Shown: positions 54,990 through 64,000 of the stretch, piece after piece | Layout of the letters: every line of letters begins with the position of its first letter | Numbering within the stretch: the stretch's first letter is position 1 | Assembly (NCBI GenBank): GCA_934047225.1 | Contig: OW204004.1 | Span: 4,096,401-4,160,400, forward strand | From: Ypsolopha sequella | Taxonomy: Eukaryota > Arthropoda > Insecta > Lepidoptera > Ypsolophidae | DNA: 64,000 bases | Direction of reading: 5' to 3' | Program-made: the position numbers and the translations under genes | The notes under the pieces: generated by a model | Told to the model about the DNA's origin: nothing | The model's input: only the letters and a program-made list of their open reading frames with translations | Databases searched by the model: none

Positions 54990-55891
54990 AAAATTAAAAT
55001 ACGCGCTATACTCAGTCGTTCAACTCCTGGTATACCCTTTCCTTTCCCACTCACGCATCAACTACTACGCACCGAGTGAGAGAGAAGATCACGCCGTTAT
55101 GTTGGCGACGTTGCAAAAGTCTACTGTGTGACAACATAAAGAAAAATTCTCTTCCGCAAATGAACCGTCGACGCATGATTGCGTCTCCGCAGTAAGAAAT
55201 ATAAAAAAATACACAAAATAATAATTTCCGCGTCTCAAAAAGACTAACAAACAATAAAGTGCTCCATCAGTGTTCAGTTTTCATAAGGGTATAGCCGGCC
55301 GGCAGTGTTAGTGAAGACTTCGGACCTTCAGAGGAGTGAAAACCAACGGACCCTTTGTGCTGGTTACCAAAGGTGCAGGTGAGTCCTTTTCACTTCTGTT
55401 CTGCTATCTTCTTTCAAATCCAAAAGCAGGACAGTTTCCTCTCACCCCTGATCGACTGAGTAAGCACATTCTTTTATTTAGATACATAAACCGCGATTTT
55501 AGCTACCGCTTATACAGTCCACTTAATAAAAATAAAAGACCGCTAACCGCCTAAACATTTTTTGGACCATTCGAGCAGGATAACTATTACCGTAGTGATA
55601 ACATACCGCATTTAAAACCATAATACTTTATACTTTCCGTACTTATTACGCAAATAAAAATATTCTATCTTTCGTATATACCTACCTACTTACTCGTACA
55701 TATTTATCCGGGTACCTAGACTTGCTAAACCTACCGTGGTATACATAATAAGCTGTATTAGTGAGTTATACATAATAGTTTCGTGTATACCTACCTAGGT
55801 ACTTATTTATTATAACCGCATACTATTTGCCTACCGAACCTATTTTCATTAGAATCGGTATTTAGCACGTTCCATTCGTCATTTCTTCACC
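54990..55891 (+). mobile_element. Probable LTR and leader of a second BEL/Pao element
   Basis: The region precedes a BEL gag and has leader-like features: an AATAAA near 55250, a GC-rich GCCGGCCGGCAG stretch at 55295 and no long frames. Exact LTR limits were not found because no partner copy is in the window. Confidence 0.4.
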
Positions 55892-56455
55892 ATGGCCGCT
55901 AAAATAAAATTATTGCAGGCTAAAAACAATGCTATATTCTCTCGATTGACTAATCTACATGATGTAGCTCAAAAATTATCAAAAACAAGCCTAGATCTTC
56001 GTTCCGCGGAAACATTCATGGCGGATACCGAAACATTAGAGGTCATACGTAAAGAATTCATTTCAAACCTAGACACTATTAATGAGCTAGGCTTTGAGGA
56101 GAACCCAACTTTTGTGCCTAATTATCAGGTTCTCAATTCATTCGAAGATATTTATACTAGGATACAAAGAATGCGTCATCGCGTAAGCGAGAATTCGTCG
56201 CAACAAAAATCACACATTTGCGATAATAAAAGTGCGCATCAACTGGTCAAACTACCCCCAATTAACATCGCTTCGTTCGATGGAAAGATTGATAACTGGC
56301 CCATATTTTATGAATCGTTTAAAGCGAATATACACTTGAATATATCATTATCTGATGCTCAAAGAATTCAGTATTTAGTCGGAAAATTGACTGGTCCCGC
56401 ATTGAATATAATCGCTGGCATCATTCCATCAGGCGAAAATTATCTTTCTATTAAA
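55892..56455 (+). pseudogene. gag: BEL/Pao gag N-terminal fragment
   Basis: ATG 55892 opens a frame with a helical N-terminus, then the DUF1759-like block: VKLPPINIASFDGKIDNWPI, FYESFKANIHLNISLSDAQR and YLVGKLTGPALNIIAGI. At about 56450 the frame runs into unrelated antisense LINE sequence, cutting the gag. It is a different BEL family from the element at the left edge. Confidence 0.82.
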
Positions 56456-57105
56456 ATATCTTGGTGGATGGTAAGTGAGCGTGCCTCAGACACGCATTAA
56501 AGAACACAGAGAGGAACACCACCACCCACGGGCCCCCGAAACGCAGATGCTCAACGCCAATGCTGTCGTGACCAGCAGACTTACCTAGCTTCATTGCTCT
56601 CAGCGTATTAAAAACCTTACTCTCTGAGATATGCGAATAAGCAGCTACATGGTCAGGACTAAATTTGGATTGGTCGTCGGAAACCCCGCTATCAGAGACC
56701 AAGAAACGATTGTTAAATAAGTTCGCAATACCACTCGTATCGTTTTCACCATCAACAGTCGTGGGGACACTGTTCTTACTTTTCAGAAACTTTGAAGTTG
56801 CCTTCCAAAATTTTGAAAAGTGTTTCTCAGCACAAGCGCTACTCATTGTATCTAACAGAATTTGATACTCGTTGTTTTGGCACCATCGAAGCTTCTTTTT
56901 AAAGTGTGACCTACTATCCTTCATACTTTCAAAGAGAGGGCCAGAGCTAGGAGATCCAGCTGCCCGCCAGGCAAAGAACTCGACTCTCGCCACATCGTGG
57001 GCCTCTCGGACATGTTTGTTCCAGCCCGGCACGTTCTTGTGACGAGCGCGACGTGCCCGACCGCCACTCAGAGAAGCGGCTCGCTGAAGCACCTCAATGA
57101 AGTAT
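56451..57105 (-). pseudogene. LINE ORF2 linker/RT fragment (antisense)
   Basis: The minus strand reads PGWNKHVREAHDVARVEFFA, FESMKDSRSHFKKKLRWCQN, HFSKFWKATSKFLKSKNSVP, and MKLGKSAGHDSIGVEHLRFG, the linker and first reverse-transcriptase block of a CR1/L2-like LINE. Both ends are cut, one by the BEL gag and one by the DDE transposase sequence. Confidence 0.75.
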
Positions 57106-58165
57106 GGTGGTAGTCGTAGTATTTTGTGCCCATGCTCCTCTAATAAACTATCAATTTCATATAATGGATTTGGTTTATTCCGTTTTACTAAAACCAACAT
57201 CATGGCTTTGGTGGCATTAGTTGGGTAGGCAATTTCTTGTTTTCTATTCACTGTAGTCGGAGGTTTGTTTATCTGGCTGGAATAATATTTAGCATTATTG
57301 TCCATGACAATAGAGGTGGGTTCACTTAAATTTGGAATTAACTTTTCCAACGTCCATTTCTTGAAATTTACTTTGTTCATTGTGTCGTGGAAATCCGCTT
57401 TTTTGTCTTTATCATTTGTAACAACCAACGCCTAGCCTAGCCTAGCCAAGCCAAGCCAAGCCAAGCCAAGCCAAGCCAAGCCAAGCCAAGCCAAGCCAAG
57501 CCATGCCAAGCCATGCCAAGCCAAGCCAAGCTAAGCCATAGCCGCGCGCGCCGCGCAAGCGCCTACTGGAGCCGCAGTGGAGGGGGAAGCTACGCCTGCC
57601 TATATAAACGTGCACTGAGTTGATTTTGGAGGCATTTTTGCTAGACTAAATTGTAAGGCGTTACTCTGCCCGTTGACTGAGCGAAAATATAAAATAATTA
57701 AACATTATCTATACTTTTATTTGAGTCCTTTGTTACACATTATAAATCAATAATGCATTTGGGAAGAACCCAGTCTTGCCACCACAATAACAATTATGTA
57801 TCGCTTGCCTCTAGCCACAGCATTAGATACGCCGGGTTAATTTATGCTTTGCCAACATTTTGAGTGATTCAGCGAAGTATGGATGTAACTTTCATCAAGA
57901 TACACAATAGGCATACCGTTTTCTCTTACAATTTTAATTTCTTGAAGGTACCTACCTATCTCTCCATGCCACTATCTCGTGTCGCTCCATTAGAATTGTT
58001 TTTTGATTTCTGCATTTTTTATGTTTATAGCCCAATTTATGCAAAAGTAACCGAAGAGACTCCCGTTCAAAGCGAAAATAATGTGAACGAGAAGAAAAGA
58101 CCACTCGTCCACTGGTAGTCCCAATGTCTTTAAGACATGCGACGGTGTCCGGAGTCAATAACTGC
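57106..58165 (-). pseudogene. Tc1/mariner-superfamily DDE transposase split by a solo LTR
   Basis: The minus strand encodes LLLHKLGYKHKKCRNQKTIL and MERHEIVAWRDR, then, through stops and shifts, a YLDESYIH-like first Asp region. After the solo LTR come DFHDTMNKVNFKKWTLEKLI, PTSIVMDNNAKYYSS with the second Asp, and EEHGHKILRLPPYF just before the expected third acidic residue, where it ends in LINE sequence. This is an IS630/Tc1-mariner-type DDE core. Removing the LTR and one AATG gives ALLIYNDKDKKADFHDTM in frame. Confidence 0.75.
57417..57737. mobile_element. Solo LTR (321 bp) with CCAAG tandem repeats
   Basis: Termini TGTAACA and TGTTACA are exact inverted repeats of TG...CA type, flanked by CATT (57413-57416 and 57738-57741). 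Inside are some twenty CCAAG-type pentamers (57439-57535), a GC-rich block and TATATAAA near 57601. No internal retroelement sequence accompanies it, so recombination between two LTRs probably removed the rest. Confidence 0.8.
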
Positions 58166-58169
58166 TGCC

Positions 58170-58470
58170 TCAGTTGATGAGTCTTGGCAACGTCAACAAT
58201 TGAGACGCATGCGCATCCGCCAGCAAACGGATATTCTGGTACCTGGCATTTAGCAATTCCTATGCTATGTTATAATGGTCGTCCTCAACCCAAAGATGCT
58301 GTATAAGCGACCTAGCCTCACCCTTCAAAGTGGACATTAGATATGCCATCTTCTGCCCGCTGCGCTGGTCAAATCCTGCCTAGACTCCACCAGAGAAGAA
58401 AACATATTTTTAAACGAAACCCACTCTTCCATTTTCCTATTGAAATGAGTGAGTTAAAGCGTCGGCAACC
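58170..58470 (-). pseudogene. BEL/Pao gag fragment (antisense)
   Basis: In mixed frames the minus strand reads KMEEWVSFKNMFSSLVESRQ, MAYLMSTLKGEARSLIQHL and ELLNARYQNIRLLADAHASQ, the DUF1759-type gag block. Stops and a shift near 58360 break it. It is distinct from the gag at 55892. Confidence 0.75.
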
Positions 58471-59138
58471 TACCCGTCACTCCATCTGCCGGTCGAGGTG
58501 TGCTAACAACCGGGCCGCCCGATTGCCGGTTCCTGATCATGGAGGCCGTCTCCGTTACATCATCATAATCCATTCATTCCCATTATCTGGGCCAAATCTG
58601 TAACATACCCGTCCATAGGCTCGTCACTTTCCTTCAGTGCTTTCACAGCCACCAGGATTCAATAATAAAAAAAAATACTTGATTACGAATAACAAATTTT
58701 TGTGCATCAAAAAAGTACGAAAATGTCTAGAAAATACTGTATTTATATTTTAATTACTCTTAAAAGCAACTTCAACGTTTAAACTCAAAAAAACATATTT
58801 TGGGTAATCAATGGAATTAGGGGTTTACTAAAAAGATTTTTTAAACTATTATTTCGACCTGAGAGCTATAAGCTCGTGAATCGAGTTAACCGGATCTCCT
58901 GTGCATGTTTCTGGCTACTCACTACACAAACATGTATATAAAGTAGCGAAATAATGTTTTGTGTAGACGTTTTTGTGTTGTGTATAGGGCAAAACACGCG
59001 CAGGAGGCCACAACTCGATTCACGCGTAGTAAAGTTACCTATTCGTTATTAAGCTCTCTGGTGTTCTTCATTACAAAGGTTGAAAACCCCTTATACTACG
59101 ACAGCACTGATCTAAAGACTGAATGTTTACTTACCTAG
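58471..59138. other. Unassigned DNA, possibly intron of the DDE gene
   Basis: No coding region was recognised. A possible palindromic region lies around 58860-59040, where CTCGTGAATCGAGTTAACC and an opposing CACAACTCGATTCACGCG enclose about 150 bases. Confidence 0.4.
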
Positions 59139-59239
59139 AAACTTTAGCTCTGTTGCTTGCCCATAAAGATTTTTCTGCCAAAGGCTTTCTTGATAAGTTA
59201 GGAACAGTTTTCACGATTTTGTTTGGGTTTTCATCCATT
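59139..59239 (-). other. Candidate first exon of the DDE transposase
   Basis: ATG 59239 begins MDENPNKIVKTVPNLSRKPL and runs to a canonical GTAAGT donor at about 59138. It lies upstream of, and in the same direction as, the DDE pseudogene at 57106-58165. It could be that gene's first exon, but the exons between are not identifiable. Confidence 0.4.
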
Positions 59240-59574
59240 ATTTTAATCAAATTTTAATTAAAATCACGCAGAAGAACGCTGTCGTGGCAAAAACTGATTT
59301 ACACTGAATACAACATGGCCGACTCGCCATAGAGAATCCTCGAAGCTGATTGGCCAAATTGGATTTGACTAAATTTGAATGTTAGTTGTACTGGATTTGC
59401 CTAATTTTGGTACCAAGGCCGCTTTTCAAACCGTTTTTTCTTACAAAATATGCGGATTTAGCCGGTTTCAAAAATTTTGGATTTGACCAGTTTCGATACT
59501 AATCGACTCACATTGTTTAACGAAAGTCTATGTTCAAACTAGGGCCTTATCTGTGTCGATATTTGTGTCGAAAA

Positions 59575-59690
59575 CACATTTTTATTTGACAGGACTAAAC
59601 TTAATTTAAACATTCTGTCTTTTTATTTCCGTATCGGAAAGACAAAGGCTGGACACTTAAAATATGGTTAGTCCTGTCAAATAAGTCAAG
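59575..59690. repeat. Short foldback
   Basis: TTATTTGACAGGACTAA near 59582 is mirrored by TTAGTCCTGTCAAATAA near 59668, an exact 17-bp inverted repeat about 85 bases apart. Confidence 0.65.
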
Positions 59691-60226
59691 TCATGTTACA
59701 CCGAATTGACACAATTGTTTAACTTTAACATATATCTCTATCGCTTTCAAAGATAATGTGATTGGCTAGAAATGACATGACCCATCACGATAGCGATAGA
59801 TGTTGAAGTTAGACAATAAGTATTAACAGGATTGTTGTTTTTAAATATTTATACTTGTGTAATGGGTATGTTGTTTAAAAAAGATGTAATTTTACTAGTA
59901 TTTACATGAAATTAAAAATTTGTACCAAACCAAAAATGTTCCTGTGATTATAAAAAAAGAAGTACTTCCATATAAAATCTTTTATTTACACCTTGTTTTT
60001 TATACTATAGTAACATATATTAAAATCTTAAAATTAATAATGCACTGCTAAAATTGTTAAATACCTTTGTATTAACTACCATAGTAAAGTAAGTATAACT
60101 GGAGTTCATACTAGGTATTTAATTACTTTAGTTTAGCAGTATCGACCAGTCATTTCCCAACCATTATGGGCAGTTTTGTTTAAACTAAGAACTAGGTACA
60201 TACATAAGTGCAAATATAAAATCATT

Positions 60227-61535
60227 TTAATTATTACGAATGATTAAATTGTTCATAATTGTTTCACGTTTGGGAATGCCCTCTGCTCTTCCATTTAGAA
60301 TCAGATTTTCCCGATTTGGCATTCTCAAGTTGGTTGCTTCGGAAGGAATTAGATCACCTTGCTGAATGCATATGTTGTGCAGCACAGCCAGAGCCAAGAG
60401 ATATTCTTGAATTTTGGCAGTAGTTACCATAGGTAAACAATCCAAAATGCTCCTCCATCTTCCCTTCCAAACACCAAGCCCTTTCAATGGACATTCGGGC
60501 TGATGAAAGCTAAAAATTTACTTTGTGTCAAGGGCCCGTTGTCTTTGAAAGGAACTATTAAGTTGGGATGTATTCCATATGCTGCATCGCCATTTAAGTA
60601 ACAGTCATCAGAAAAGAACATCTCGGGCCTTTCAATCAACTCTTGCACCGGTGAAAGTCTAAATACTCGAGAATCATGGACACTTCCGACATTCCCTGCA
60701 TAGACACTGGTAAACAGTAGGTTTCTTGTACAAACAGCCTGCAAAAAATCATCAAATACAGCAAACCAACAATGCACTACTATAAACTTAATCTTATGAG
60801 TGATACAATAGATACCTGCCTTGTACAGAATGTGACTTCTTTCTATTGACATAGGACTGTGGATCTTTTCTTGGTGCATAGATTGTTATATGCGTACCAT
60901 CAATTGCCCCAGTCACATTGGGGAAAGCACTATATTTTTCAAATTCCTTTGCCACTGTTTTCGCTTGTTCGCCTGTGGGCTATTTAATTAATTGGGGAGC
61001 TAAGGTATGTAGTGCATGAGCTACTCTTCGTACTGATCTTAATGCAGTAGCTCGGCCTAAATCAAATTTCTCACACATAGATCTGAAAACAAAGTACACT
61101 GCATTAAAGGCTGATCACATGCATATATCTTATAGGTATACTTTGTCAGTTCATAGCCCCATTTCCATGAACTGACATATCGTTTCAGAAAATATTTTTA
61201 GATCATCGGGTCAAAATGTATTTCTTGTTAAATTGTAATAATTTTTTTAGTCGTTGTTACCTACCTATGTTCAATACTTTAAAGTAAGTATCATCATATG
61301 TAAATATATTGGGACGTTTTGTTCTTAAGTTTATTTGTATTGCAGACTTGATAACATTGCAACTTGCCTGAAATAGGATTTAAATTCTTCCCTATTATAT
61401 TCAGATATCGTACAATCAACGTACCTTTCGATTCTGGGAATTTTCCTTAACCTGTTCTTGATCCCGACACAGCGGCAGTATTAATCAACTCAGTCAACTC
61501 TTCATCACTGCTGCTATTGCTGCAATTTATACGAG
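60227..61535 (-). pseudogene. Harbinger transposase C, decayed
   Basis: Read on the minus strand, a first block near 61500 (SNSSSDEELTELINTAAVSG) may be the start. Then come CEKFDLGRATALRSVRRVAH, a stop where Trp is expected, and FPNVTGAIDGTHITIYAPRK with the first Asp. After an intron-like gap (about 60735-60815) come VYAGNVGSVHDSRVFRLSPV and YLNGDAAYGIHPNL with the second Asp. A frameshift near 60485 precedes GVWKGRWRSILDCLP and ALAVLHNICIQQGD. Terminal repeats and a Myb-like partner were not found. Confidence 0.8.
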
Positions 61536-61699
61536 GCTAATCGCACATATACTATAAAGCTACTTACATATTTAGTTGTACACTAACCGTTGTTCTAAAC
61601 CCACGTCGTCTTGTATCGCTTACCTAATTATACCTTTAAATACAGTCCGATACATCAAATTTAATGTGGTTTTATTAATTAAATGACCAGCACGAAACA

Positions 61700-62647
61700 T
61701 AATGGTCCCACATCGCCGTTGACTACAGTGTTCGCGTATACAGGACAAGGACTATATCCAGGCGGGTTGTGCTCGGGAGTGTCGCTCAATCGAAACGTTC
61801 GTGGCCTATTGTCCATGTTCGTTTTTCAACAAAAACTCTTTTATACTTTGGACCTATAGCTCCAAGAAGAAAGTGCCGTCAATCGCTATAGTTTGTTGGT
61901 TTGGACCTATAGTTCCAGGAAGAAAGTGCCGTCAATCGCTATATTTTGTTGGCTAAAATTGCAATTCATCGCTGCCATCAGTGAACTATTACGTGACCTA
62001 TAGTCCGTGTTTATGCAGAGAAACTATATTTTCTCACGCCATAAGTAGTATAATAAGTAGTATAAGTATAGTATAAGTGAATATCACCGCTGCTATCAGT
62101 GACTTTTGTTTATTTTATCAGTGAACTATAATCCTGAAAATTACGACCGTTGGTCGTCGCGTGAGCAAATTACGCAGTTTTCACCGCCACTTCAATAAGT
62201 GACTATAATAAAAGTGAAAAAGTGCCGCTACTATAAGTGGCATTTACTTTGTTTAAAACTAAAAAGTGAGGTTTCCGTATCATTTTCGCCATACATCGCC
62301 GCGTGGAAGATATTTTCCACAAAACGGGACTCGTCAGGCTTCTTTCAAGAATCCTTTGTTCGCCGGGGCCAGCGGTCTACGGGCTTCTTTCACAGACTTT
62401 TTCCGAACTGGTTGGAGAACCACTGTGAACTGCGAGTGAGCAGTCAAAGGTGCGAGAGAGAGAGCGCTTGCTTACAAGTACATGCGAGCGTGCGAGAAAG
62501 AAGATCTCTTTGCTAGAAACATCACCGAGTACGTGAAACAGAGGGAGAAGAAAAATATACCAATACTTCATGTTAGAATAGTATCACCGTAGTGGAGTTA
62601 TTTAGGTTCAATTTCTGACTTTTAACTTTTATAATTTCTTTGCACTT
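61700..62647 (+). other. Leader-like region with a 53-bp tandem repeat
   Basis: Two 53-bp copies of TTGGACCTATAGCTCCAAGA and onward lie at 61848-61953. Several CAGTGACTAT/AAGTGAATAT phrases follow, with a somewhat purine-rich GAGAGAGAGCG stretch near 62455. The layout looks like a transcribed 5' leader, but whether of a host gene or a retroelement is unclear. Confidence 0.4.
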
Positions 62648-62751
62648 ATGAATCCTACACCAATAAAATGTGTAATTCAGGAGGTAGTAGCGCCAAAAAG
62701 CCGTCCTACAGGCAACTTCCAAAAATGGAAATTCAAAAATTCAGCGTACAA
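62648..62751 (+). other. Candidate first coding exon
   Basis: ATG 62648 begins MNPTPIKCVIQEVVAPKSRP and reaches a canonical donor ACAA|GTAAGTG at 62751/62752, giving 34 codons plus two bases. The downstream sequence is a truncated BEL integrase, so the next exon is not visible. The family is not recognised. It is supported only by the start, the open frame and the donor. Confidence 0.35.
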
Positions 62752-62959
62752 GTAAGTGAATACACTAATTTTATCAATTTATTCAAAAGCATGATTCACT
62801 CAGACGATAGTTTCTCGCAGCCGGCCGGTCTATGGTTTTAAATGTATATGAGCTTTATGTCATTGTTTTGTGTTTTTGGCTTGTAATCTTGAAATAGATC
62901 GTAATTATTTCCTAATTATTCGTGTTTCTTTTAATTTCTACTCTTTTAGTCCATCTTTA

Positions 62960-63890
62960 ATATTAACATTTGGTCTGATCTTCCAGTAGACAGAGTTACT
63001 CCTCAGCCAGTTTTTAGTCACGTCACGACGGACTTTGCTGGCCACTTCTTCGTTAAATCCAGCACGTTGCGGAACGCGAAACTCATAAAGGCGTACTTTT
63101 GTATTTTCGTTTGCCTCGCAACAAAGGCGGTTCATTTGGAACCAGTCTCTGCACTCACAACGGAAGCGTTCTTTGCGGCATTGCAACGTTTTATTTCACG
63201 TCGCGGTACTCCAGTTCTCATTCGCTCAGACTGCGGCACAAACTATGTAGGTGCTAGAAATCAGCTCATTGAAGTTCAGAACTTCCTCAGGTCAAACAAT
63301 GATGCAATCACTCACAAGCTCGCGAATCAGCACATTACTTGGTTACTGAACCCGCCTAAATGGCCTTGGTTTGGCGCTCTGCATGAAATAAACGTAAAAT
63401 CCACCAAGCAACTACTTTATCGCGTGATAGGTGAACAGCACCTCACTTTTGAGGAATTCTCTACCCTTTTGGCTCGAATTGAGGCTGTACTCAACTCAAG
63501 ACCCCTCTGCCCAATTTCATCCGACCCTACGGACTTTGAACCTCTCACGGCCGGACATTTCATTATTGGTCGTCCGCTCACCGCTCTACCTGAGCAGTCT
63601 TTTGACGACAGACCCATATCTGCTCTTAAACGCTTTCAACTCATCGCTTTCAAGCGCTCTCTCAGCGCTTTTGGACTCTCTGGTCCAGATCCTACCTCCA
63701 TACCCTGCAAACCCGCTCCAAATGGCTCTCCCCTTCTTCCCCTCCTCAAGTGGGTGAACTGGTCCTCATCAAAGAGGATGATCTGCCTCCGCTCCAATGG
63801 AAGTTGGGGAGAATTCTCCGCACGATACCTGGCAAGGATGGAGTAATCCGAGTTGTGGATCTGGACACAGCCCATGAAAATCTGCGATGA
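62960..63890 (+). pseudogene. pol: BEL/Pao integrase fragment (one frameshift)
   Basis: The segment begins inside the integrase (DLPVDRVTPQPVFSHVTTDF) and carries the acidic triad: Asp in TTDFAGHF, Asp in IRSDCGTNYVGARN and Glu in FGALHEINVKSTKQ. LNSRPLCPISSDPTDFEPLT and HFIIGRPLTALPE follow. Near 63650 the frame shifts to one containing VGELVLIKEDDLPPLQWKLG and VVDLDTAHENLR, the usual end of the Pao integrase. Zinc-binding and earlier pol domains are absent. The frame ends at a TGA about 110 bases before the window edge. Confidence 0.85.
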
Positions 63891-64000
63891 CCTGTGTTCA
63901 AGCTAGCCAGGCTGCCGTTGGATTCAGCTCAAGAGGAGTCGCAGCCCCGCCCCCCCCAGGATGTTCACGCCACAAGCGTGACGCATGCGCATGGGTAATC

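Noticed and set aside
54990..55300. Exact LTR boundaries for the second BEL element
   Set aside because: No second copy in the window and no convincing TG...CA pair next to a primer site; only a probable leader is called.

Overview
The window is eukaryotic, AT-rich, intron-bearing DNA built almost entirely from transposable elements. It is most likely from an insect, and probably a lepidopteran. The reasons are the element repertoire (BEL/Pao, Ty3/gypsy, copia, CR1/Jockey- and RTE-type LINEs, Penelope-like elements, piggyBac, PIF/Harbinger, MULE, Tc1/mariner and a Helitron with the GC hairpin plus CTAG terminus common in moths and butterflies), the short GT-AG introns and the absence of any bacterial-type operon. 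No ordinary host gene could be supported. The only candidate is one short putative first exon near 62.6 kb.

Layout. 1-2280: left-truncated BEL/Pao element on the minus strand (gag, leader, LTR). 2.46-3.3 kb: Tc1 relic. 5.0-7.3 kb: LINE and Helitron-like scraps. 7.7-14.75 kb: a MULE transposase gene split by an almost complete LINE (8.63-13.81 kb). 15.5-22.6 kb: a decayed piggyBac element (transposase 19.95-21.94 kb) that appears to contain a complete Harbinger element (16224-19874). 22.7-23.25 kb: LINE fragment.

24217-44706 is a deep nest. A Ty3/gypsy element (two 162-bp LTRs, ATAAG target duplication) contains a LINE fragment, itself hit by a Penelope-like element carrying a hammerhead-ribozyme motif. 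In its reverse transcriptase the gypsy element also contains a second Harbinger element (28385-41990, TAA duplication). That element holds a Helitron (30201-40272), and the Helitron holds an 8.07-kb DNA transposon (30566-38638) with CCCAG termini. This innermost transposon encodes a spliced tnp2-like transposase and a spliced DUF4806-type protein on the opposite strand. It is the most interesting unit in the window.

45-49.5 kb: copia pol on the minus strand, cut by a piggyBac element (45357-48706) whose removal restores the copia frame. 49.6-49.95 kb: fragment of a YqaJ/lambda-exonuclease-like protein. 50.9-53.7 kb: Penelope-derived foldback whose right arm was hit at a TTAA by an apparently intact piggyBac element (51188-53686, 615-residue transposase). 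53.8-59.2 kb: LINE 5' part, second BEL/Pao gag, antisense LINE fragment, a DDE transposase split by a solo LTR, and another BEL gag piece. 60.2-61.5 kb: third Harbinger relic. 62.96-63.9 kb: BEL/Pao integrase.

How they work together: each autonomous element supplies its own mobilisation proteins (gag-pol; transposase plus Myb-like DNA-binding partner in Harbinger; transposase plus DUF4806 protein in the 8-kb element). Target-site duplications and restored reading frames let the order of insertion be read from this one sequence. Boundaries given to the base rest on termini and duplications seen here. Family names rest on recognised protein motifs and were not checked by database search.
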